Source: Balanoglossus misakiensis
Taxonomy: Eukaryota > Hemichordata
Reading direction: 5' to 3'
Assembly: GCA_040954595.2 (NCBI GenBank)
Contig: CM082592.2
Location: 930,001-994,000 of the forward strand
DNA length: 64,000 nt
The notes under the pieces were generated by a model. The model was given only the letters and a program-made list of their open reading frames with translations, made no database searches and was not told where the DNA came from. The translations under genes were made by a program, and so were the position numbers. How positions within the stretch are numbered: the stretch's first letter is position 1; the number at the start of each line of letters is the position of its first letter. Shown here piece by piece: positions 11,935-22,089 of this stretch.

Positions 11935-14148
11935 GATGAACGGGAATTTAATGTTAGAAAACCCGTGTGGAAAGTATCTCTACCCGTTTGAAACTAAGAA
12001 AAGAATTTATTCTTATTTATTTTGTAAAAAAGACAATTTTTCGAAAAAAAGTCGATAATGGTAATTTTGTCTTGGGTGATTCAAATTATACCACCTTTTC
12101 TGGAATTTGCAGCACTTTTTACAAGAGAACGACACTTCATGCTGCATAATATTTCCGAAAATGAAGAAAAGAGTTTATTTTTTATGATTTTTTAAAAATT
12201 TACCATTTTTGTCAAAATATGGCCAAAATGGCTATTTTGTCTTGAATTCCGTCAATATCTCTGCATTTTTGGAGTTGTCGAAAGTTTTAACATACAATCA
12301 ACATGTCATATATGATCAGGGCACCAAATTCGAAGAACAAATGTTTTTTTTATTTTTTTTTCTAAAAATGACATTTTCAAGGAAAATTTGGTAAAACGCA
12401 ATTTTGTCTGCAGTGAGCCATATTAGACTGTCTTTTTTTGGAATTTGTATCGATATATACATACGAAGAGCATTCTATACTCCATCAGATTTCCGAAAAT
12501 GTAGAAAACAGGTATTTTTTGTAATTTTCAAAAAATTTTCCATTTTGACCAAATTGTGGCTAAAATTTTTATTTTCGTGTTGAATGCCGCCAGTGTCACT
12601 GCTTTTAAAAGTCATAAAAACTTTTAACATACAAGCAATTCTTTATATATGATCAGGTCACCGAATTAAAAAAATAAAGAATGTTTTGCCTAAAAATGAC
12701 CTTTTAGGTGCAAAAACGAATAAAACGTAATTTTGTATTAAATCAGCTCATTCAGAGTGCATTTTTTATAATCAGCACCATTTTTACATATAATTGAAAT
12801 TTCATACATCATTAGATATCCAAATATGAAAAAATGATTTAGATTTTAGATGATTGTCCAAAATTAGCTGATATCTAATAAATGTAGTATTGAACCGTTC
12901 TGTTCCCCCCCCCCTACATTATATGCGGTACGCCGATGTCAGCTTACCCCGCAGTACTGCAGGCCGTGCCCCCAAATAACGTCGGTGTTTGAAACGCCCT
13001 GGTTAAAATCGGGCTTATAAATTGACAGGCAATAATGCAGTCCTACCCGAACAAATGTCGAGTGTTGACCCGCTGTGACTTACCATCTTCGGTTTGCCCG
13101 ACTTAGCCAACGTCTTTGTACTAGAGTGTCAGGTCTTTTGCAGAGCCAGGCCGAAGGAAATCCGACTTGATCACCGTTGCTAACGAACGCTAGTGTCTGT
13201 CATGGTGTGCCGGGGTTTTAGTCGAGCCAGGCCGTAGGAGATCTATCTTGATCATCGTGGTCAATGTACGCCTGTTTCTGCTCTAGAGTGCCGGGGCTTC
13301 AGCAAAACCAGGCCGTAGGAAACCCGACGTGATTACCGTTGTTAACTTACGCCAGTCTGTGTCCTATATATAGTGCCGGGGCATCAGCCGTGCCAGGCCG
13401 AAGGAAATGTGAGTAGATCAACGTGGTCTCTGTACGCGTGTTTCTGCTCTAGAGTGCCAGGGCTTTAGCCAAGCCATGCCGTAGGAAATCTGACTTGATC
13501 AACGTTGTTAACGAACGCTAGTGTCTGTCATAGTGTGCCGGGGTTTTAGTCGAGCCAAGCCGTAGGAGATCAGACTTGATCAACGTGGTCTCTGTACGCG
13601 TGTTTCTGCTCTAGAGTGCCGGGGCTTTAGCCAAGCCATGCCGTAGGAAATCCGACGTAATCACCGTTGATAACTTACGCCAGTCTGTCTCATATAGAGC
13701 CGGTGCACCAGCCGAGTCACGCCGTAGGAAATCTGACTTGATCAACGTGGTCAATGTACGCCTGTTTCTGCTCTAGAGTGCCGGGGCTTCAGCTGAGCCA
13801 GGCCGTAGGAAACCCAACGTGATTACCGTTGTTAACTTACGCCAGTCTGTGTCCTATATATAGTGCCGGGGCATCAGCCGTGCCAGGCCGAAGGAAATGT
13901 GAGTAGATCAACGTGGTCTCTGTAGGCGTGTTTCTGCTCTAGAGTGCCAGGGCTTTAGCCAAGCCATGCCGTAGGAAATCTGACTTGATCACCGTTGCTA
14001 ACGTACGCTAGTGTCTGTCATATTGTGACGGGGATTTAGCCGAGCCAGGCCGTAGAAAAATCGACTTGTTCAACGTTACCAGTGTGCAACTGTTTCTGCT
14101 CTAGAGTGTCTGGGTTTTAGCCGACTTATGCTGTAGGAAATCTGAGTT
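11935..14148 (+). repeat. Satellite monomer 7 (type C start, 2214 bp)
   Basis: Begins as a copy of monomer 3, but its 81-bp block has about twelve units. The block between about 13640 and 13990 repeats text already present at about 13270-13640, so two dimers were gained. The hybrid unit lies near 13640-13660. Confidence 0.9.
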
Positions 14149-14612
14149 GATGAACGGGAATTCAATGTTAGAAAACCCGTGTGGAAAGTATCTCTACCCG
14201 TTTGAAACTAAGAAAAGAATTTATTCTTATTTATTTTGTAAAAAAGACAATTTTTCCAAAAAAGTCGAAAATGGTAATTTTGTCTTGGGTGATTCAAATT
14301 ATACCACCTTTTCTGGAATTTGCAGCACTTTTTACAAGAGAACGACACTTCATGCTCCATAATATTTCCGAAAATGAAGAAAAGAGTTAATTTTTTATGA
14401 TTTTTTAAAAAATTACCATTTTTGTCAAAATATGGCCAAAATGGCTATTTTTTCTTGAATTCCGTCAATATCTCTGCATTTTTGGAGAGGTCGAAAGTTT
14501 TAACATACAATCAACATGTCATATATGATCAGGGCACCAAATGCGAAGAACAAAGGTTTTTTATTTTTTTCTAAAAATAACATCTTCAAGGAAAATTTGG
14601 TAAAACGCAATT

Positions 14613-15152
14613 TTGTCTGCAGTGAGCCAAATTAGACTGTATTTTGTGGAATTTGTATCGTATATACATACGAAGAGCATTCTATACTCCATCAGATTTC
14701 CGAAAATGTAGAAAACAGGTATTTTTTGTAATTTTCAAAAATTTACCATTTTGACCAAATTGTGGCTAAAATTGTTATTTTCGTGTTGAATGCCGCCAAA
14801 GTCACTGCTTTTAAAAGTCATAAAAACTTTTAACATACAAGCAATTGTTTATATATGATCAGGTCACCGAATTAAAAAAAAATTGTCTGCGGTGAGCCAA
14901 ATTGGCCGTTTTTTTGTGGAATTTGTATCGATATATATATACGAAGAGGATTCTATACTCCATCAGATTTCCGAAAATGTAGAAAACAGGTATTTTTTGT
15001 AATTTTCAAAAATTTACCATTTTGACCAAATTGTGGTTAAAATTGTTATTTTCGTGTTGAATGCCGCCAGTGTCACTGCTTTTAAAAGTCATAAAAACTT
15101 TTAACATACAAGCAATTGTTTGTATATGATCAGGTCACCGAATTAAAAAAAA
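14613..15152 (+). repeat. 270-bp tandem duplication inside monomer 8
   Basis: After caccgaatta plus an A run near 14880 the sequence jumps back to the text of the previous ~330-bp unit, so the stretch from gtgagcc to the A run is present twice. The second copy carries the ttggccg variant while the first carries ttagactg, so the duplicate came from a different monomer type. Confidence 0.8.
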
Positions 15153-15446
15153 TAAAGAATGTTTTGCCTAAAAATGACCTTTTTGGTGCAAAAACGAATA
15201 AAACGCAATTTTGTATTAAATCAGCTCATTTAGAGTGCATTTTTTATAATCAGCACCATCTTTACATATAATAGAAATTTCTTACATCATCAGATATCCA
15301 AATATGAAAAAATGATTTAGATTTTAGATGATTGTCCAAAATTAGCTGATATCTAATAAATGTAGTATTGAACCGTTCTGTTCCCCCCCCCCTACATTAT
15401 ATGCGGTACGCCGATGTCAGCTTACCCGGCAGTACTGCAGGCCATG

Positions 15447-15460
15447 CCCCCCCCCCCCCC
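15447..15460 (+). repeat. Second C run (14 C)
   Basis: In other monomers this place reads gtgcccccaac with five C. Here it has 14, about 65 bp downstream of the usual C tract. Confidence 0.9.
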
Positions 15461-15839
15461 AACTAACGTCGGTGTTTGAAACGCCCTGGTTAAATTCGGG
15501 CTTTCTCTATAAATTGACAGGCAATAATGCAGTCCTACCCGAACAAATGTCGAGTGTTGACCCGCTGTGACTTCCCCTCTTCGGTTTGCCCGACTTAGCC
15601 AACGTCTTTGTACTAGAGTGTCGGGTCTTTTGCAGAGCCAGGCCGAAGGAAATCCGACTTGATCACCGTTGCTAACGAACGCTAGTGTCTGTCATGGTGT
15701 GCCGGGGTTTTAGTCGAGCCAGGCCGTAGGAGATCTGACTTGATCATCGTGGTCAATGTACGCGTGTTTCCGCTCAAAAGTGCCGGGGCTTCAGCTAAAC
15801 CAGGCCGTAGGAAATCCGACGTAATCACCGTTGATAACT

Positions 15840-15851
15840 TACGCCAGTCTG
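15840..15851 (+). repeat. Target-site duplication, 5' copy (12 bp)
   Basis: The string tacgccagtctg immediately precedes the LINE and is found again directly after its poly(A) tail. It lies within one 81-bp subrepeat, and the satellite text continues in register after the second copy. Confidence 0.93.
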
Positions 15852-16061
15852 GATGGAGGGCGCTAGAGTCAGCCATCTACGGAAGCAGATTTCTAGCACG
15901 CTCAGAGTTTTCATTGTTTTTTCACGTGAAATCGGTGAATTTTGTGGCGAAACTGAAGGTATATGCTTTTGGATAGATACTTGCTGCTAACTTGAGAGCA
16001 AAGAAGCATTTTGATTCTCAGAAGAAAGACATTTTGCTAGTTTTCGTGGTCTCGAGCAAGC
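15852..16061 (+). other. LINE 5' leader
   Basis: About 210 bp between the target-site copy and the first ATG of ORF1. It is not satellite and has no ORF of note. Such LINE leaders usually hold the internal promoter; no motif here proves it. Confidence 0.6.
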
Positions 16062-17234
16062 ATGGCCGTCAGAGACAAAGCCAGTTATGCGCAGGTGGTG
16101 ACGACCAAACGCCTGCAAGACAAAGACGGTGAAGTAGGAGTTCTACCCGTCTTTCTGAAGCAGTCGGACATAGTTCCCAGGGACAGTAATCAATGGCTAT
16201 GAGGTGAGGAAATTATAGCAGCCGTTTCAGAAGTTGTCACCATCGGCAGCTTGGAAGGGTTGCAACGGATAAGAGGTCTGTGGCGTATTTATATGAATGA
16301 CGAAGCAGACCGGACAATTTTGTTACAACATGGACTCACACTACGCGGGAAGTCGATAGAGCTGTGGGGGCGAAATCCCTTCCGAAGAGAGTTTCATGAA
16401 GATTGGTTAAGATTAACGATAAAAGATCTACCATTGTCACACGATGATGATGCTATTGCCGCTACACTTACTGGTTTGGGCTGTAAGCTCAAAACAGATA
16501 TATCCAGACAGAAATGGAGGTTAGAAGGCAAGTTGACAAACATTCTTAATGGGGATCGAACTGTGTTCATCGAAAAACCAAAGACACCATTACCAGCTCA
16601 GGTTAAGATCGGTGCATTTTACGCGAAGATTATTTATAAGCAATCCACAGCGGAGACGCAGCCACGATGCGGCAAATGCTTAGAGGAGGGACATACTGCG
16701 TACAATTGCACTGGACAAATCAAATGCAGACTCTGTAAAAGAGAGGGGCATATTGCAAGAAATTGTATGACTTCTCAGGTACACGAAGAATTAACGTCTC
16801 AGTCCACCAAATACACAATGCAGAAAAGGTCTACGAATCCTGCCGATGCGGTATCGAGACTAGAAAGTGACAGCACACCGTTACAAGGAACATCCAGGCG
16901 TGAAACGGGGGACGAAGACCGTGTTGAGAAACCGCAAAGTCTGGCAAACAAAGCACCTGAGCCCTCGAGCTCGAGCGTTAAATCACAAAGCTCAATTTTA
17001 GCGTTCTTAAAAGAGAACAGAGACGATAGACAAAACGATACTAGTGTCAGTGAAGGTGATGTAACGGATATTGAAGGTGGCGAGGACCGGCGTTATGACA
17101 CATCAAGAGAAAATTTCTCTGAATTGTCTGCTGAATCGCCACCACTGTTGTCATTGACCCAAAGCAAAGAAAATAAGAAAAAACGTAAAAGAAGACGAAA
17201 GCAGCAGCAGCAAGTCAGAATCAAAGGCTACTGA
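16062..17234 (+). pseudogene. LINE ORF1, nucleic-acid-binding protein, with an in-frame stop
   Basis: The likely start is the ATG at 16062 (MAVRDKASYAQVV); a TGA at 16200-16202 interrupts codon 47, and the same frame then stays open to 17234. ORF1 proteins of this type coat the element RNA. From 16062, two zinc knuckles of form C-x2-C-x4-H-x4-C lie at about residues 203-216 (CGKCLEEGHTAYNC) and 222-235 (CRLCKREGHIARNC). The segment before them (LTIKDLPLSHDDDAIAATL) is compatible with an RRM-like fold. The C-terminus is very basic (KKKRKRRRK) and could be a nuclear signal. Its TGA overlaps the ATG of ORF2. Apart from the single stop the reading frame is intact. Confidence 0.85.
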
Positions 17235-18376
17235 TGGCAGCGCTGAAGTTAGTTACCCTGAATGTCAGGGGTTTCAAAGACAAAACGAAAAGGAACTGTA
17301 TATATCGCTGGCTAAAACTCCAAAAAACGAGTATCGCGATTTTACAAGAGTTGCATAGAAATGGAACAGACATTGACACTTGGGAGAAAGAATGGGGAGG
17401 GAAAGTATTCTTCTCGAAAGGTGACAATTATAGCAGAGGAACGGCAATATTGATTGAGCGCAGATGTGACCTCACCATTGATTCCGTGTGGAATGACGAC
17501 TTCGGAAGAATTTGCATAATAAACGGTAGCCTTGTAGGTGTTAAGCTTTCAATTTGTAGTGTTTATGCCCCGAATCTCGTGAAACAAAGAACGGAATTCT
17601 TGAAAGATCTAGCTGGCCTGGTTGACACTCACTGCTATTACGAAAATCTTATTATAGCAGGCGACTTCAATTGTGCACTCAACGACACTTTGGACAGAGC
17701 GTCAAGTGTGAAATCACGGCAATCACATGATGGATCAAGAAGAGTCTTACGTAGTTTTTGTAATCAGTTTCAACTTATTGATGTTTGGAGGAATTTCCAC
17801 CCTGGGCAACGGCAGTTTACTTGGCGAAGATTGGCCCCATCACCGACTCATAGCCGATTAGATTATGTTTTTATCTCAAAGCACCTCGTCAAGAATGTCA
17901 AAAAATCGGATATTCGTCCTGCTGTACACACAGATCATATGGCTGTTTACGTGGAATTGCAGACCGCTTCAGATTGTAGAGGGCCTGGTACATGGAAACT
18001 GAACAATAGGCTTTTAAAAAATGAAGGCTTTGTCAACGGAGTCAAATCTGTAATCAGAGAGTGTGGTGAGAAGACATTCGAAAATAATCGGATGAAATGG
18101 GACATCATGAAGAAAGAAATTAAGGAATATGCATTGGAATTTACAAGGTATGGAACAAAAGATCACAATAAGGAAATACCGAAGCTTGAGCAACAGCTAA
18201 AAGCGGATGAAAGAAATATGCTGGTGAATCCATCAGATGAAAATATACGGAAATACAGTGAAACCAAACAACGCCTTGAGAATATTTACAACATACTCGC
18301 TGAAGGTGCGCAGATAAGATCGCGTGCAGCGTGGGTGGAAAAGGGAGAAAGGAATACCAAGTATTTTTATCATTAG
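17234..18376 (+). pseudogene. ORF2 segment: AP-type endonuclease domain
   Basis: 380 codons open from the ATG. The family's key residues are all visible: N10 in TLN, E39 in LQELH, Y111 in VYAPN, D144 and N146 in GDFN, D210 in SRLDYVF, and D234-H235 in TDHMAV. The domain therefore looks catalytically complete. It ends at TAG after TKYFYH, where the downstream frame shifts by one. Confidence 0.9.
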
Positions 18377-18390
18377 AAAAGTGAAATGCA

Positions 18391-18887
18391 GGAAAAAAGG
18401 AAATTAAGGAGCTGGTGACCAGAAGTGGAAAGTGTGTGACAAAAACGGACGAGATTCTGCGGGAACAAAGAGAATTCTACGAGACGATCTATCAGCGAAA
18501 ATGTTGCCATCAGTCGATTGACGATTTTTTGGAAAATAGCAGTTTACCAGGACTAACAGCTCTACAAAGTGAACAGTGCGAAGGTAATTTAACGGAAAGG
18601 GAATGTTTGCGCGCTTTGAAGACCATGGCAGCTAACAAGTCTCCGGGATGTGATGGACTTTCGGTCGAATTTTTTCTTTTCTTTTGGTCAGAAATAAAAA
18701 CATTTGTCACTTCATCTCTCAATGAAGCCTGGTCGTCAGGGGAACTTTCTGCTACACAAAAAAGAGGTATTATTACATTGTTGTATAAAAAGGGAGATGA
18801 AAATGACTTGAATAATTGGAGGCCTGTGTCGCTTTTAAACATTGACTACAAAATTGCCACTAAGGCATTATCAAACAGACTCAAATG
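18391..18887 (+). pseudogene. ORF2 segment: N-terminal part of reverse transcriptase
   Basis: In another frame than the endonuclease, reading KKEIKELVTRSGKC up to KALSNRLK. It holds the RT fingers motifs KSPGCDGLSVEFF and NNWRPVSLLNIDYKI. It is interrupted by the nested element after NRLK; the text after that is insertion, not ORF2. Confidence 0.85.
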
Positions 18888-18889
18888 TG

Positions 18890-18916
18890 TTTTATTATTA
18901 TTATTATTATTATTAA
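18890..18916 (-). repeat. (TAA)n microsatellite tail of the nested LINE
   Basis: About eight to nine TTA units on the plus strand. Short tandem tails instead of poly(A) are usual in several LINE clades and mark the 3' end of the minus-strand insertion. Confidence 0.85.
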
Positions 18917-19028
18917 GAATTGTTTAAAATGCGCTACACATACGTCTCAGCGCATTGTACATAGCTAAAAGAGTAGATTAAAAAATACAAGGCTGGTAAA
19001 AATAGTTAAAAGGACACAATCGAACACG

Positions 19029-19460
19029 TTACACATAAAACCGAGTAAAAAGGTATGTTTTCAAATTACGCTTAAAAATATTGACACTTCTGGCGGTTTT
19101 GATATCAAGGGGTAAATTGTTCCATAAAATTGGCGCACAAACTGAAAAAGCTCTCTGTCCGTAGGTTTTGTTAAATTTACCATGAGGATGAGTTAAAAAG
19201 AATTGAACACTAGAGCGCAGTTCTCGAGCTGGTACATATAAATGTAAAAGATCAGTCAAATAGGCGGGTGCCTTACCACTGATACATTTGAATGTGAGCA
19301 AGAGAATTTTAAAACTGATGCGGGCCTCTACCGGTAGCCAGTGTAAATCTTTGAGTATGGGTGTGATATGATCGGACTTGCGCGTACGAGTAACTAGCCT
19401 CGCCGCAGCATTCTGTAGAGACTGAAGTCGAGCTAGATGTCCCTTCGGGATACCAAACAA
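19029..19460 (-). pseudogene. C-terminal fragment of a second LINE polymerase ORF
   Basis: 143 codons on the minus strand, the tail of a LINE polyprotein of the CR1/L2/Rex-like group by recall of its sequence: LQSLQNAAARLVTRTRK, ITPILKDLHWLPVEARI, FKILLLTFKCISGKAP, AFSVCAPILWNNLP. No RT catalytic motif remains, so it is a dead 5'-truncated copy. The real family start is missing; the frame simply opens at the truncation. Confidence 0.85.
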
Positions 19461-19484
19461 AAGACTATTACAGTAATCTAAATG

Positions 19485-20577
19485 AGACGTTACCTACAAT
19501 TATCCATAGAGATCAGACAGGCTATATGAAAGGCCGTTTTATTGGAGAAAACATTCGCCTGATCTCCGATGGCGACGTTTGGAAGGAGCGATCCTTTTTG
19601 TAGATTATGAGAAAGCGTTTGACAGTGTAAATTTGAAATTTTTGTATAGCGTGCTTAAAAAGATGAATTTTGGTCCAGGCTTTATACGCTGGATTGGAGT
19701 TTTATATAGTAATATTTCTAGTTGTATTGTTTATAAGGGATGGTGCTCTGGATACTTTTCATTACATAGAGGTGTTCGACAGGGATGTTCCCTCTCGGCT
19801 TTATTGTTTTTACTTGTGATCGAAGTACTTGCATGTAAAATAAGACAACACGGGGAGATCAACGGGATCCCCTTATATGGTAATAATACAGCGAAGATTT
19901 CATTATTTGCCGACGACACCACTATTTTTACAAGGGATGGTCGGTCATTAGAAAATGTTTTTAAAGTTATGGATGATTTTCATCAGTGTGGTGGTTTAAA
20001 AATGAGCAACAAGAAAACGAAGGCAATGTGGGTTGGAAAAAACAGAAATAGTGAAAAGAAAATGGGAAATGTTGAATGGACAAATGAGCCCATCAAAACG
20101 CTTGGTGTGTATTTTGGCTATGACACTGAGAAATGTAACAAACTTAACTGGGAGCCTAAGATTGATAAACTGAAAAAGGTGCTACAAATGTGGGAAAGGA
20201 GAAGGCTTACGTTTTATGGGAGAGTGATGATTACGAAGGTTTTTGCAATTTCACAGATTTTGTTTTTGACATCAGTGATTGGAATACCTGAAGGCATTAA
20301 GTGTGTTGTTCGAAAGCTAATTGATGGTTTTATAAGAAGAAAACGAAATATAAGCAATGTAATACTTCAGAGTGATTATGACAAAGGTGGCATCAGATGT
20401 GTCAACTTAGACAAGCAAATTGATTCTCTTTATGCAGTATGGGTCAAGAGACTGGTCTTGTGTAAAGGCAACACTTGGTCTGCTATACCATGGCATTATT
20501 TACAAATGGATGACCTTCAGTCATGTAATCTTATTCAGCACAACATTTTCTGGGAATCACTACCAAAGGCTTTATAG
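19485..20577 (+). pseudogene. ORF2 segment: reverse transcriptase core
   Basis: The text resumes as TLPTIIHRDQTGYMKGRF, shifts frame near 19570, then is open from 19579. It holds motif A FVDYEKAFDSVN, motif B RGVRQGCSLS and the catalytic FADDTTIF at 19906-19929 (both Asp present). The thumb follows as KTLGVYFGYD and WERRRLTFYGRVMITK. It ends at TAG 20575 in LPKAL*SAIPEF, with the same frame continuing. Confidence 0.9.
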
Positions 20578-21369
20578 TCTGCGATCCCTGAATTTTACGT
20601 CAAGGTTTTAAATGCGTGGTACAGTGCAAGTGAAAACATCAAAGGAAACAGAAATGTAATTTTGAAATGGTGTAGCAAGTTTCACTTTTTCTACAAATCC
20701 TTGAAAAATTGTAAATACGGTATTTGGGATGGAAAACACTGGATTTCCCTCAATAACGTTACGTGTAAAGCCATTTATGCGAACATTCCACAAAGGAGTC
20801 CAAAAGTGGATAAACTTAACAAATGGTACACATTACTGGAGGTACCAAACCAGACTACAAAAGAAAGTGAAACGGTCTGGAAGAACATACACGCAATAAC
20901 TAAGGAAACAAAGTTGCAGGAATTTCAATGGAAACTTTTACACAGGTTGTTGCCATGTAATAAGTATTTGTTTTATTGGAATAAGAGCAGAAGTGTGGAT
21001 TGTGAACTTTGTAAGATACCAGAGTCTCTTGAGCACAAGTAGGTGCGTTGTACTATAGCCACATCACTTTGGGCAAAAATCGAGCGCATAATTCGGCAAC
21101 TTTTTTGTAAAGATTTTGTTTTACAAAGCGCTCATATAATTTTCAATTGCATTAGAAGTGTTATGCTTTCGAAATCTGAAGAAAATATTGTAAATTTATT
21201 GATTTTAGTTTGCAAATGGAGTATACATAAATACTGGCTAAGTGAAACCAGAGCACCTTTAATGGTGCTAGTAAAATACGAATTCATATTGAGATACAAG
21301 GTATACAAGGAAATATGCAATAATTCAGAAAGTGCAAGAATTTTTGAAGCTATTATATCTATGATGTGA
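20578..21369 (+). pseudogene. ORF2 segment: C-terminal domain
   Basis: In phase with the RT core but separated by TAG 20575 and split again by TAG 21040 (LEHK*VRCTIA). It includes FQWKLLHRLLPCNKYLFYW followed by CELC, the usual C-terminal region of Tx1/L1-type ORF2. Ends at TGA 21367. Confidence 0.82.
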
Positions 21370-21424
21370 GTTTTCGGTTGGTTTCTTTTTTTTGATATGT
21401 TAATGTAACACTGAAAGTTTTATT

Positions 21425-21454
21425 AATAAAAGATAAAAAAAAAAAAAAAAAAAA
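21425..21454 (+). terminator. LINE polyadenylation signal and poly(A) tail
   Basis: AATAAA at 21425-21430, then 20 A at 21435-21454, directly followed by the second target-site copy. This is the 3' end expected for a poly(A)-primed LINE copy. Confidence 0.93.
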
Positions 21455-21466
21455 TACGCCAGTCTG
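21455..21466 (+). repeat. Target-site duplication, 3' copy (12 bp)
   Basis: Exact second copy of tacgccagtctg. Satellite text tgtcatatagagcc continues as in uninterrupted monomers. Confidence 0.93.
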
Positions 21467-22089
21467 TGTCATATAGAGCCGGTGCACCAGCCGAGTCACG
21501 CCGTAGGAAATCTGACTTGATCAACGTGGTCAATGTACGCCTGTTTCTGCTCTAGAATGCCGGGGCTTCAGCTGAGCCAGGCCGTAGGAAACCCGACGTG
21601 ATTACCGTTGTTAACTTACGCCAGTCTGTGTCCTATATATAGTGCCGGGGCATGAGCCGTGCCAGGCCGAAGGAAATGTGAGTAGATCAACGTGGTCTCT
21701 GTACGCGTGTTTCTGCTCTAGAGTGCCAGGGCTTTAGCCAAGCCATGCCGTAGGAAATCTGACTTGATCAACGTTGCTAACGAACGCTAGTGTCTGTCAT
21801 TGTGTGCCGGGGTTTTAGTCGAGCCAAGCCGTAGGAGATCAGACTTGATCAACGTGGTCTCTGTACGCGTGTTTCTGCTCTAGAGTGCCGGGGCTTTATC
21901 CAAGCCATGCCGTAGAAAATCTGACTTGATCACCGTTGCTAACGTACGCTAGTGTCTGTCATATTGTGACGGAGATTTAGCCGAGCCAGGCCGTAGAAAA
22001 ATCGACTTGTTCAACGTTACCAGTGTGCAACTGTTTCTGCTCTAGAGTGTCAGGGTTTTAGCCGACTTATGCTGTAGGAAATCTGAGTT
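21467..22089 (+). repeat. Satellite monomer 8, part after the LINE
   Basis: Remaining 81-bp units of the interrupted monomer, in register with the part before the LINE. Confidence 0.93.

Larger units (their letters stand above)
1..15839 (+). repeat. Satellite array, forward segment 1 (about 2-kb monomers)
   Basis: Tandem array holding a monomer tail and eight monomers. Each monomer has an AT-rich half with long A and T runs, a C tract, then a GC-richer half of 81-bp subrepeats. The anchor gatgaacgggaatt recurs at 101, 2155, 4049, 5945, 7991, 10044, 11935 and 14149. Short open frames recur in every monomer but begin at GTG or TTG and follow the repeat, so I read the array as non-coding. It is interrupted at 15852 by a LINE. 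Confidence 0.97.
14149..15839 (+). repeat. Satellite monomer 8, part before the LINE
   Basis: Carries an internal 270-bp tandem duplication in the AT-rich half (tgtctgcagtgagcc near 14613, tgtctgcggtgagcc near 14883) and a second C run. Without the LINE, one target-site copy and the 270-bp duplication, the monomer would be about 2056 bp, the normal length. The remainder is at 21467-22089. Confidence 0.9.
18888..19484 (-). mobile_element. Nested 3' fragment of a CR1/L2-like LINE
   Basis: About 0.6 kb in minus orientation, inserted in the RT of the host LINE. It has the C-terminal RT-associated region of a second LINE and, at its 3' end, a (TAA)n tail seen as a TTA run on the plus strand. It is strongly 5' truncated. 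The short string aaatg flanks it at 18883-18887 and 19480-19484 and may be the target duplication. Confidence 0.8.
17234..21369 (+). pseudogene. LINE ORF2, endonuclease-reverse transcriptase, broken
   Basis: ORF2 starts in the TGATG overlap with ORF1 and ends at TGA 21367-21369. It makes the enzyme that nicks the target and copies the element RNA there. In order it holds an APE-type endonuclease, an RT split by a nested LINE fragment, and a C-terminal domain with a Cys/His-like cluster (CELCKIPESLEHK). Breaks are TAG near 18374 with a frameshift before 18391, the insertion at 18888-19484 with local frame changes on its right side, TAG at 20575 and TAG at 21040. The frame resumes in phase after both later stops, so those are single-base nonsense changes. 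Confidence 0.88.
15852..21454 (+). mobile_element. Non-LTR retrotransposon, Tx1/L1-like, full length but defective
   Basis: A 5,603-bp insertion with the full layout of an APE-type LINE: 5' leader, ORF1 with two CCHC knuckles, ORF2 with an AP-type endonuclease and reverse transcriptase, AATAAA and a 20-A tail, between 12-bp target duplications. The RT text (FVDYEKAFDSVN, RGVRQGCSLS, FADDTTIF) and the C-terminal FQWKLLHRLLPCNKYLFYW resemble Tx1-clade elements by my recall of the family. Defects are an in-frame TGA in ORF1, stop plus frameshift near 18376, a nested insertion, and TAG codons at 20575 and 21040. Confidence 0.93.

Noticed and set aside
1-15839. Ribosomal DNA intergenic spacer
   Set aside because: Nested subrepeats resemble rDNA spacers, but no 18S, 5.8S, 28S or 5S sequence is recognisable in 64 kb on either strand.
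18890-18927. Poly-leucine end of an ORF2 fragment
   Set aside because: It is the TTA microsatellite of the nested LINE read through, not part of the reverse transcriptase.
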